Source: Streptomyces indicus
Lineage (GTDB): Bacteria; Actinomycetota; Actinomycetes; Streptomycetales; Streptomycetaceae
Reading direction: 5' to 3'
Assembly (NCBI RefSeq): GCF_900100315.1
Contig: NZ_FNFF01000011.1
Span: 62,001 to 126,000 of the forward strand
Length of the DNA stretch: 64,000 bases
The position numbers and the translations under genes were made by a program. The notes beneath the pieces are model-generated. The model saw only the letters and a program-made list of their open reading frames with translations. It was not told where the DNA came from and ran no database searches. Below, piece after piece: positions 7,499 to 15,306 of the stretch (its first letter is position 1; each line of letters begins with the position of its first letter).

Positions 7499-8164
7499 AT
7501 GAGTTCCGGCGCACCTGCTCATAACGCTTCGGTGCACAACTACGGACGCGGTGCCGCGGATCGGGCGGCGTCAAGGCACCATGGTCCGATGCGCGAGGAC
7601 GAGACCACCACTGTCGGTGCCCTCGTTCAGCGTGCCGTCGAAGGCGACAAGCAGGCCACGCACGATCTGCTCGCCCACGTGCACCCGCTCGCTCTGCGCT
7701 ACTGCCGTACGCGTCTGTCCCGACTCCCGGGTGACGCACGGCACTTCGTCGAGGACCTCGCCCAGGAAGTCTGCGTGGCGGTGCTGCTCGCGCTGCCGCG
7801 CTACAAGGACACCGGCCGGCCCTTCGAGGCCTTCGTCTTCGCGATCGCCGGGCACAAGGTCGCCGATCTCCAGCGCGCCGCGATGCGGCACCCCGGATCG
7901 ACCGCCGTGCCCAGCGACGAGATGCCCGAGCGGCCCGACGACTCGCTCGGTCCCGAGGAGCGCGCGCTCCTGAGCAGTGACGCCGAGTGGGCCAAGAAGC
8001 TGCTCGCCAATCTTCCGCAGACGCAGCGCGAGCTGCTGCTGCTGCGGATCGCCGTCGGTCTCACCGCGGAGGAGACCGGGCAGATGCTGGGGATGTCTCC
8101 GGGTGCGGTGCGGGTGGCGCAGCACCGGGCGCTGAGCCGGCTGCGGGCGCTGGCCGAGCAGTAG
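7499..8164 (+). CDS. shbA: ECF-like RNA polymerase sigma factor, probably ShbA
   Basis: About 221 residues with sigma region 2 (LAHVHPLALRYCRTRLSRL to VFAIAGHKVADLQRA) and sigma region 4 (LANLPQTQRELLLLRIAVGLTAEETGQMLGMSPGAVRVAQHRALSRLRAL). Region 3 is missing, as in ECF sigma factors. No anti-sigma gene is adjacent. The position between bldM and guaB fits ShbA, the sigma factor reported to drive transcription of the principal sigma gene hrdB in Streptomyces griseus. That identification rests on family and context. The start at 7499 is chosen for its GAGGGGAGGG ribosome site; an ATG at 7589 lacks one but would still give both conserved regions. Confidence 0.85.
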   Translation: MSSGAPAHNASVHNYGRGAADRAASRHHGPMREDETTTVGALVQRAVEGDKQATHDLLAHVHPLALRYCRTRLSRLPGDARHFVEDLAQEVCVAVLLALPRYKDTGRPFEAFVFAIAGHKVADLQRAAMRHPGSTAVPSDEMPERPDDSLGPEERALLSSDAEWAKKLLANLPQTQRELLLLRIAVGLTAEETGQMLGMSPGAVRVAQHRALSRLRALAEQ

Positions 8165-8318
8165 GCCGTACGGTCGCACGCTGCAGTAGCACACCCGCAT
8201 CGGCCGAGTACGTAGAAACGTACAAAGAAAGCCGATGATCTTGTTCATGGAATGAGACACCCCCACAGGCCGTTAGCATGGACATCCGCACCGATCAAGG
8301 CCATTTGGGGAAGGTGTC

Positions 8319-9830
8319 ATGACTGCAAACGGCGGTTCTTCGACGGGGGTACCCGAGAAATTCGCGACACTCGGGCTGACCTACGACGACGTGCTGCTGC
8401 TTCCGGGCGCGTCGGAGGTCCTCCCGAACGCGGTCGACACCTCGTCCCGCATCTCGCGCAACGTCCGCGTGAACATCCCGCTGCTCTCCGCCGCCATGGA
8501 CAAGGTCACCGAGTCCCGGATGGCCATCGCGATGGCCCGGCAGGGCGGCGTCGGTGTGCTGCACCGCAACCTGTCCATCGAGGACCAGGTCAACCAGGTC
8601 GACCTCGTGAAGCGCTCCGAGTCCGGCATGGTCACCGACCCGATCACGGTGAACCCGGACGCGACGCTGGCCGAGGCGGACGCGCTGTGCGCGAAGTTCC
8701 GTATCTCCGGTGTCCCGGTGACGGACGGCAACGGCAAGCTGCTCGGCATCGTCACCAACCGCGACATGGCCTTCGAGACCGACCGCAGCCGTCAGGTCCG
8801 CGAGGTCATGACGCCGATGCCGCTCGTGACCGGCAAGGTCGGCATCTCCGGCGTGGACGCCATGGAGCTGCTCCGCCGCCACAAGATCGAGAAGCTGCCG
8901 CTGGTCGACGACGCCGGTGTGCTCAAGGGCCTCATCACGGTCAAGGACTTCGTGAAGGCCGAGCAGTACCCCAACGCCGCGAAGGACGCCGAGGGCCGCC
9001 TCCTCGTCGGTGCCGCGGTCGGCGCCAGCCCCGAGGCGCTCGAGCGCGCCCAGGCGCTGGCCGGCGCGGGCGTGGACTTCCTCGTCGTGGACACCTCCCA
9101 CGGCCACAACAGCAACGCGCTGAGCTGGATGTCGAAGATCAAGTCCGCGGTGAACGTGGATGTGATCGGCGGCAATGTCGCGACGCGTGACGGCGCCCAG
9201 GCGCTGATCGACGCCGGTGTCGACGGCGTCAAGGTCGGGGTCGGCCCCGGCTCCATCTGCACCACCCGCGTGGTCGCCGGCATCGGCGTCCCGCAGGTCA
9301 CCGCCATCTACGAGGCGGCGCTCGCGGCGAACGCGGCCGGTGTCCCGGTGATCGGCGACGGCGGCCTGCAGTACTCGGGCGACATCGGCAAGGCGCTCGC
9401 CGCCGGTGCCTCCACGGTGATGCTCGGCTCGCTGCTCGCGGGCTGCGAGGAGTCCCCGGGCGAGCTGCTGTTCATCAACGGCAAGCAGTTCAAGTCCTAC
9501 CGCGGCATGGGCTCGCTCGGCGCCATGCAGTCGCGCGGCCAGGGCCGCTCGTACTCGAAGGACCGTTACTTCCAGGCCGAGGTCGCCTCCGACGACAAGC
9601 TCGTGCCCGAGGGCATCGAGGGCCAGGTGCCCTACCGCGGCCCGCTGGCCAACGTGCTTCACCAGCTCGTCGGCGGCCTGCGCCAGACGATGGGCTACGT
9701 GGGCGCCGCCACCATCGAGGAGATGGAGACGAAGGGCCGCTTCGTCCGGATCACCTCGGCGGGCCTCAAGGAGAGCCACCCGCACGACATCCAGATGACG
9801 GTCGAGGCACCGAACTACAGCCGGAAGTAA
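8319..9830 (+). CDS. guaB: inosine-5'-monophosphate dehydrogenase
   Basis: Cytoplasmic enzyme that oxidises IMP to XMP with NAD+, the committed step of GMP synthesis. The 503 residues form a TIM barrel interrupted after about residue 100 by two CBS domains (near DPITVNPDATLAEAD and MTPMPLVTGKVGISG). The catalytic loop GPGSICTTR carries Cys314, and the flap region has KSYRGMGSLGAM. Length and motif order are normal. GGGGAAGG precedes the ATG. The paralogue guaB3 follows on the same strand after 129 bp, and guaA is about 22 kb further on. Confidence 0.97.
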   Translation: MTANGGSSTGVPEKFATLGLTYDDVLLLPGASEVLPNAVDTSSRISRNVRVNIPLLSAAMDKVTESRMAIAMARQGGVGVLHRNLSIEDQVNQVDLVKRSESGMVTDPITVNPDATLAEADALCAKFRISGVPVTDGNGKLLGIVTNRDMAFETDRSRQVREVMTPMPLVTGKVGISGVDAMELLRRHKIEKLPLVDDAGVLKGLITVKDFVKAEQYPNAAKDAEGRLLVGAAVGASPEALERAQALAGAGVDFLVVDTSHGHNSNALSWMSKIKSAVNVDVIGGNVATRDGAQALIDAGVDGVKVGVGPGSICTTRVVAGIGVPQVTAIYEAALAANAAGVPVIGDGGLQYSGDIGKALAAGASTVMLGSLLAGCEESPGELLFINGKQFKSYRGMGSLGAMQSRGQGRSYSKDRYFQAEVASDDKLVPEGIEGQVPYRGPLANVLHQLVGGLRQTMGYVGAATIEEMETKGRFVRITSAGLKESHPHDIQMTVEAPNYSRK

Positions 9831-9959
9831 GCCGCCGGCCGTACGTGCGTCGCAGGTCAGGGGTGGTCCCGGATTCCCGGGGCCGCCCCTTGCCCATGCG
9901 TCAGGGATACTGGACGGGTATGCCCCAGAGGGACCCGTACCGGAAAGGCACCTCCCAAA

Positions 9960-11084
9960 GTGACTGAGATCGAGATCGGGCGCGGCAAGCGCGGCCGCCG
10001 CGCGTACGCGTTCGACGACATCGCCATCGTCCCGAGCCGTCGTACGCGGGACCCGAAGGAGGTCTCGATCGCCTGGCAGATCGACGCCTACCGCTTCGAG
10101 CTGCCGTTCCTCGCGGCCCCCATGGACTCGGTGGTCTCCCCGCAGACCGCGATCCGCATCGGCGAGATGGGCGGCCTCGGCGTGCTCAACCTCGAAGGTC
10201 TGTGGACCCGGTACGAGGACCCGCAGCCGCTGCTCGACGAGATCGCCGAGCTGGACTCCGAGGCCGCGACCCGCCGCCTCCAGGAGATCTACGCGGCCCC
10301 GATCAAGGAAGAGCTGATCGGCCAGCGCATCAAGGAGGTGCGCGACTCCGGTGTCGTCACCGCCGCCGCGCTCTCGCCGCAGCGCACCGCGCAGTTCTCC
10401 AAGGCCGTCGTCGACGCCGGCGTGGACATCTTCGTCATCCGCGGTACGACGGTCTCCGCCGAGCACGTCTCCGGCGCCGCCGAGCCGCTGAACCTCAAGC
10501 AGTTCATCTACGAGCTGGACGTCCCGGTGATCGTCGGCGGCTGCGCCACGTACACCGCGGCCCTGCACCTGATGCGCACCGGCGCCGCGGGTGTCCTCGT
10601 CGGCTTCGGCGGCGGCGCCGCGCACACCACCCGTAACGTCCTGGGCATCCAGGTCCCGATGGCCACCGCCGTCGCCGACGTCGCGGCCGCCCGCCGCGAC
10701 TACATGGACGAGTCCGGCGGCCGCTACGTGCACGTGATCGCCGACGGCGGCGTGGGCTGGTCCGGCGACCTGCCCAAGGCCATCGCCTGCGGCGCCGACG
10801 CCGTGATGATGGGCTCCCCGCTGGCCCGCGCCACCGACGCCCCCGGCCGCGGCCACCACTGGGGCATGGAGGCTGTCCACGAGGACGTGCCGCGCGGCAA
10901 GAAGGTGGATCTGGGCACGGTGGGCACGACCGAGGAGATCCTCACCGGTCCCTCGCACACCCCCGACGGCTCGATGAACTTCTTCGGCGCCCTGCGCCGC
11001 TCGATGGCCACGACCGGCTACAGCGAGCTCAAGGAGTTCCAGCGGGTCGAGGTCACGGTGGCGAACGCGCAGCACCAGCGCTGA
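9960..11084 (+). CDS. guaB3: GuaB3-type IMP dehydrogenase-related protein lacking the catalytic Cys
   Basis: 374 residues, GTG start. It is an IMPDH/GMPR-like TIM barrel without CBS domains: the AAPMDSVVSP and GEMGGLGVLN segments match IMPDH, and the phosphate-binding VIADGGVGWSGDLPKAI is intact. The loop that carries the catalytic Cys in GuaB (GSICTTR) reads GGGAAHTTR here, so there is no cysteine at that place. This substitution appears to be general for actinobacterial GuaB3. The activity is therefore uncertain; a cyanobacterial GuaB3 has been reported as a GMP reductase, but that cannot simply be transferred. It is probably cotranscribed with guaB and ends at the hairpin 11106-11142. Confidence 0.92.
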   Translation: MTEIEIGRGKRGRRAYAFDDIAIVPSRRTRDPKEVSIAWQIDAYRFELPFLAAPMDSVVSPQTAIRIGEMGGLGVLNLEGLWTRYEDPQPLLDEIAELDSEAATRRLQEIYAAPIKEELIGQRIKEVRDSGVVTAAALSPQRTAQFSKAVVDAGVDIFVIRGTTVSAEHVSGAAEPLNLKQFIYELDVPVIVGGCATYTAALHLMRTGAAGVLVGFGGGAAHTTRNVLGIQVPMATAVADVAAARRDYMDESGGRYVHVIADGGVGWSGDLPKAIACGADAVMMGSPLARATDAPGRGHHWGMEAVHEDVPRGKKVDLGTVGTTEEILTGPSHTPDGSMNFFGALRRSMATTGYSELKEFQRVEVTVANAQHQR

Positions 11085-11105
11085 GGTTCGTTCTCCGTAC
11101 GAACG

Positions 11106-11142
11106 CGAAAGGGCCCGCACCGACTCGGTGCGGGCCCTTTCG
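11106..11142. terminator. bidirectional terminator after guaB3
   Basis: Perfect 17-bp stem (11106-11122 with 11126-11142), 3-nt loop, between the convergent guaB3 and the membrane protein gene ending at 11159. Confidence 0.88.
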
Positions 11143-11158
11143 TATGTGCTGCCGAGGG

Positions 11159-11698
11159 TCAGCCGCCGATCTTCTTGGCGGAGGTGAAGCCGGTGATGCC
11201 GCCGATCGCGATGAACAGGTACGTCATGGCGTCGGCGTCTTCCTTCCAGCCCTCGAAGGCGCTGGTCTTCAGGATGTTGTCCGAGCCGAGGAAGTCGGTC
11301 CAGGACGAGGCCCCGCCGCCCAGCTGCTCGACCACGTGGCTGGCGATCAGCGACATACCGAAGATCTGGCCCGCGTAGACGGCCGCCAGGGCGAGCACCG
11401 CGCTGACGATGGGCAGCAGCGGGTTGCGGCCGCCGAGCTTGCCGGCCGCGAAGCCGATCAGGGCGCCGACACCGACGGCGATGTAGCCGATCTCGGTGTA
11501 GCTGCCGTCGTCGTCGGCGAAGGCGCGCATCAGACCGCCGTACGCGGCGGCCGCGGCTATCGCCGCGACGACGGCCACGGCGATGGCGACGCCGATGTTG
11601 CCGGTGCGCGCCGGCGGCGGAGTCGGCTGGAACGGTGCAGGCTGGCCGAACGGGTTCTGGCCGGCGGGCTGCTGCGGAGGCGGAAAGGCCTGGGACAT
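11159..11698 (-). CDS. integral membrane protein with Pro/Gln-rich N-terminus
   Basis: 179 residues. The first 30 are rich in Pro and Gln (PPPQQPAGQNPFGQPAPF), typical of cytoplasmic tails of actinobacterial membrane proteins. Three or four hydrophobic segments follow, around residues 33-55, 70-86, 94-115 and 160-175. There is no enzymatic motif. It reads away from the nucleotide-sugar dehydrogenase-like gene in the same direction, 120 bp downstream of that gene's stop. Function unknown. Confidence 0.82.
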   Translation of the reverse strand: MSQAFPPPQQPAGQNPFGQPAPFQPTPPPARTGNIGVAIAVAVVAAIAAAAAYGGLMRAFADDDGSYTEIGYIAVGVGALIGFAAGKLGGRNPLLPIVSAVLALAAVYAGQIFGMSLIASHVVEQLGGGASSWTDFLGSDNILKTSAFEGWKEDADAMTYLFIAIGGITGFTSAKKIGG

Positions 11699-11819
11699 AC
11701 GGTGATCCCCCCATGGGAAGCGTGCGCACGTACATGCGAGAGCGGCGCACGAACGTGCGATGAATGACGCCGCAGGCTAGCAGTCCCCGGTGACACTCAC
11801 GCATCCCGTTTCAAAGGCT

Positions 11820-13079
11820 TCACAGCCGGTGCGCGGCCCCCACCGGAGTCGCACCCCGCGTATCCAGGAGCAACTGGGCCTTCACCGCGAGGCCTTGGAG
11901 GTCGTACGTGCGGTGGGGCTGGAGGAGAAGGGTCAGGTCGGCGTCGGCCGCCGCTTCGTAGAGGGAGTCGGCGCGCGGGACCGGCTGGCCGAGGACGCGC
12001 CAGTGCGGGATGTGCGGGTCGTGGTAGCTGATCGAGGCGCCCATCTGCATCAGGCGGGTGGCGATCTCCTCGGCGGGGGCGCCCTGTTGGTCGGCGATGT
12101 CCGCCTTGTACGTGACGCCCAGGAGCAGGATGCGGGCGCCGCGGGCCGACTTGCCGTGCTCGTTGAGCAGGGTGGCGGCGCGCTGGATGACGTACTGCGG
12201 CATGCGCTGGTTGACCTCCTGGGCCAGGCCCACCAGGCGCAGCGGGTGGCCGGGGGTGCGGGCCGTGTGCGGCAGGTAGGCCGGGTCGAGGGCGACCGCG
12301 TGGCCGCCGACGCCGGGGCCGGGGCGGAAGGCCTGGAAGCCGAAGGGCTTGGTCTCGGCGCAGCGGATGACGTCCCACAGATCGACGTTCAAGTCGTGGC
12401 AGAGCACGGCCATTTCGTTGACCAGGGCGATGTTGACGTGCCGGAAGTTGGTTTCGAGGAGGTGGGTGGCCTCCGCCTCGCGCGGGCCCCGGGCGCGTAC
12501 GACCTTGTCCGTGAGGCGGCTGTAGAAGGCCGCGGCCGACTCGGTGCAGGCCGGGGTCAGGCCGCCGATCACCTTGGGGGTGGTGGCGTAGGTGTGCGTC
12601 CGGCTGCCCGCGTCGAAGCGGCCCGGGGAGTGGGCGAGGTGGAAGTCGCGGCCCGCGGTCAGGCCCGAGCCCTCCTCCAGGAGCGGGCGCAGGAATTCCT
12701 CGGTCGTGCCCGGGTAGGCGGGGGATTCGAGGATCACCGTGGTGTGCGGGCGAAGGCGCGGTGCCAGGGCCCGTGCGGCCTCGGCGACCTCGGTGAGGTC
12801 CGGAGTGCGGTCGGCGCCGAGCGGAGTGGGGGCGCAGATGACGGCGGTGCGGACCCGGCCGAGCTCGGCCGGGTTGGTGGTGGGCCGGAAGCCCCCCGAG
12901 AGCATCCGGCGCAGATCGGCGGTGGTCAGGGCGCCCTCGCCGGCGGGCAGCCGGCCGGCGGCGAGCTCCGTGGTGTGACGCGGGTCGTAGGCGAGGGTCT
13001 CGATCCCGGCCGAGACGGCTGCCTGGGCGAGCGGGAGACCGAGATGGCCGAGTCCTACGACGGCGAGATCCGCGGGCAT
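11820..13079 (-). CDS. nucleotide-sugar dehydrogenase-like protein without the catalytic Cys
   Basis: 419 residues with the three-part fold of UDP-glucose/UDP-ManNAc dehydrogenases: an N-terminal Rossmann motif (VVGLGHLGLPLAQAA), a helical dimer centre (ETNFRHVNIALVNE) and a C-terminal NDP-binding domain (LLGVTYKADIADQQGAP). Active members have a GGHC or GGSC motif. Here it reads GVGGHAVALDPAYL, so Cys is Ala at position 261. The Lys before LLE-type helices and the Arg of the usual RESP motif are also replaced (THLLETN and QQGAP). It may be a pseudoenzyme or bind a nucleotide sugar without four-electron oxidation. GGAAGG before the ATG at 13079 decides the start over an upstream in-frame ATG. 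Confidence 0.85.
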   Translation of the reverse strand: MPADLAVVGLGHLGLPLAQAAVSAGIETLAYDPRHTTELAAGRLPAGEGALTTADLRRMLSGGFRPTTNPAELGRVRTAVICAPTPLGADRTPDLTEVAEAARALAPRLRPHTTVILESPAYPGTTEEFLRPLLEEGSGLTAGRDFHLAHSPGRFDAGSRTHTYATTPKVIGGLTPACTESAAAFYSRLTDKVVRARGPREAEATHLLETNFRHVNIALVNEMAVLCHDLNVDLWDVIRCAETKPFGFQAFRPGPGVGGHAVALDPAYLPHTARTPGHPLRLVGLAQEVNQRMPQYVIQRAATLLNEHGKSARGARILLLGVTYKADIADQQGAPAEEIATRLMQMGASISYHDPHIPHWRVLGQPVPRADSLYEAAADADLTLLLQPHRTYDLQGLAVKAQLLLDTRGATPVGAAHRL

Positions 13080-13360
13080 GGCGAACACCTTCCCAGTAAC
13101 CGGAACGGTCAGGACGCGCAAGCCGGGTGGACAAAACGGCTGAGCGCACTGTCAGGTTAGGGGTAAATATGACCGATATGACGGATTAGGGGAGCCGCGT
13201 TTCGGAGTGTCGGCGGCGCTGCGTCCCTGGTGGCCGCGGTGGCGCGGCCTTGTGGGGCCTTGTCCCGGAAAGTCGCGGTCACGAGTGGTGGCCCAAGCCC
13301 GGCACTGCGGACAGAATCGACGATGTGAGCCCGACCACACGGGGGCGACGGGAGGCAGCA

Positions 13361-15067
13361 GTGAGGACAGCGACACTGGGACCGGCCGAGCGGGCCGAGG
13401 CCCTCGCGGCGATGGCCGAGCGGGAACTGGACGTGCTGGTGGTGGGGGCCGGCGTGGTCGGCGCGGGCACGGCGCTCGACGCCGTCACACGAGGGCTCTC
13501 GACGGGGATCGTGGAGGCGCGCGACTGGGCCTCGGGCACGTCGAGCCGCTCCAGCAAGTTGATCCACGGCGGCCTCCGCTATCTGGAGATGCTCGACTTC
13601 GCCCTGGTCAGGGAGGCGCTCAAGGAGCGCGGGCTGCTGCTCGAACGGCTGGCGCCGCACCTGGTGAAGCCGGTGCCGTTCCTGTATCCGCTGCAGGGCA
13701 AGGGCTGGGAGCGGCTGTATGCGGGGTCGGGTGTCGCGCTGTACGACGCGATGTCGATGGCGAAGGGGCACGGGCGCGGACTGCCGATGCACCGGCACCT
13801 GTCGCGGAGGCACGCGATGCGGGTCGCGCCCTGTCTGAAGAAGGACGCGCTGGTCGGTGCGCTCCAGTACTACGACGCGCAGATGGACGACGCGCGGTAC
13901 GTGGCCACGCTCGTACGGACCGCCGCCTCGTACGGGGCGAAGGCGGCCAACCGGGCGCGCGTGACCGGGTTCCTGCGCGAGGGCGAGCGGGTCGTCGGGG
14001 CGCGGGTGCAGGACGTCGAGGGCGGCGGCGAGTACGAGATCCGGGCGCGGCAGATCGTGAACGCCACCGGGGTCTGGACCGATGACACGCAGGCGATGGT
14101 CGGGGAGCGCGGGCAGTTCCATGTGCGGGCGTCCAAGGGCATCCACCTGGTCGTGCCCAAGGACCGGATCAACTCGACGACGGGGCTCATCCTCCGTACG
14201 GAGAAGAGCGTTCTCTTCGTGATCCCGTGGGGGCGGCACTGGATCGTCGGGACCACCGACACCGACTGGGACCTCGACAAGGCGCATCCGGCGGCCTCCA
14301 GCGCCGACATCGACTACCTGCTCGAGCATGTGAACTCCGTGCTCGCGGTGCCGCTCACGCGCGACGACGTGCAGGGCGTGTACGCGGGCCTCAGGCCCCT
14401 GCTCGCCGGGGAGTCGGACGCCACCAGCAAGCTCTCGCGCGAGCACACGGTCGCGCATCCGGTGCCGGGGCTCGTGGTGGTCGCGGGCGGCAAGTACACG
14501 ACGTACCGCGTGATGGCGAAGGACGCCGTGGACGAGGCCGTGCACGCGCTCGACCAGCGGGTGGCCGACTGCGTCACCGAGGACATCCCGCTGCTCGGCG
14601 CCGAGGGCTACAAGGCGCTGTGGAACGCGCGGGCGCGGATCGCGCAGCGCACCGGGCTCCATGTGGTGCGCGTGGAGCACCTGTTGAACCGGTACGGGGC
14701 CCTGACCGAAGAGGTCCTCGAACTGATCGCCGCCGACCCGTCGCTCGCGGATCCGCTGACGGGCGCCGAGGACTACCTGCGCGCCGAGGTGGTGTACGCG
14801 GCCTCGCACGAAGGGGCCCGACACCTCGACGACGTCCTGACGCGGCGCACCCGGATCTCCATCGAGACCTTCGACCGCGGCACGCGCTGTGCGCGCGAGA
14901 GCGCCGAGCTGATGGCCAAGGTGCTCGGCTGGGACAAGGACCAGATCGAGCGCGAGGTCGAGCACTACGAGAAGCGGGTCGAGGCGGAGCGCGAGTCGCA
15001 GTTGCAGCCGGACGATCTGACGGCGGACGCGGCGCGGCTCGGGGCGCCGGACATCGTGCCGTTGTAA
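13361..15067 (+). CDS. glpD: glycerol-3-phosphate dehydrogenase (FAD)
   Basis: 568-residue GlpD. It oxidises sn-glycerol 3-phosphate to dihydroxyacetone phosphate at the cytoplasmic membrane and passes electrons to quinone. The N-terminal FAD motif is DVLVVGAGVVGAGTALDA, followed by SSRSSKLIHGGLRYLE, the conserved substrate/FAD segment. WGRHWIVGTTDTDWD and GKYTTYRVMAKDAVDEA lie in the catalytic domain, with a helical C-terminal domain to residue 568. The GTG at 13361 is preferred because GGAGG lies 5 nt upstream; an upstream in-frame ATG at 13250 is in non-coding-looking sequence. No glpF or glpK is adjacent, so this copy is a stand-alone gene. Confidence 0.95.
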   Translation: MRTATLGPAERAEALAAMAERELDVLVVGAGVVGAGTALDAVTRGLSTGIVEARDWASGTSSRSSKLIHGGLRYLEMLDFALVREALKERGLLLERLAPHLVKPVPFLYPLQGKGWERLYAGSGVALYDAMSMAKGHGRGLPMHRHLSRRHAMRVAPCLKKDALVGALQYYDAQMDDARYVATLVRTAASYGAKAANRARVTGFLREGERVVGARVQDVEGGGEYEIRARQIVNATGVWTDDTQAMVGERGQFHVRASKGIHLVVPKDRINSTTGLILRTEKSVLFVIPWGRHWIVGTTDTDWDLDKAHPAASSADIDYLLEHVNSVLAVPLTRDDVQGVYAGLRPLLAGESDATSKLSREHTVAHPVPGLVVVAGGKYTTYRVMAKDAVDEAVHALDQRVADCVTEDIPLLGAEGYKALWNARARIAQRTGLHVVRVEHLLNRYGALTEEVLELIAADPSLADPLTGAEDYLRAEVVYAASHEGARHLDDVLTRRTRISIETFDRGTRCARESAELMAKVLGWDKDQIEREVEHYEKRVEAERESQLQPDDLTADAARLGAPDIVPL

Positions 15068-15306
15068 GGCGGTCCGTCGTCCGGGACGGCGCGTTGCGGC
15101 AGTTCAGGCGGGTGGCCCGGAGCGGGCCGCCCGCCTTCTGCGGATACGGGGGTCACTGTGACGGATGGGACAGGAGGGGCGGGAGCGGGAACCGTCGGCG
15201 CGTGGAGCGCGTAGGAGAGAGTGGGGCCGGACCCGGGACTTCCGCGGGCCTCGGCATGAGAGACAATGGACGCTCTGCCAGGGCGGGTTGATTGCAGAGG
15301 GGACTC

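Noticed and set aside
13250..13360. Upstream in-frame start for glpD at 13250
   Set aside because: The added residues are unlike GlpD and lack a ribosome site; GTG 13361 has GGAGG 5 nt upstream.
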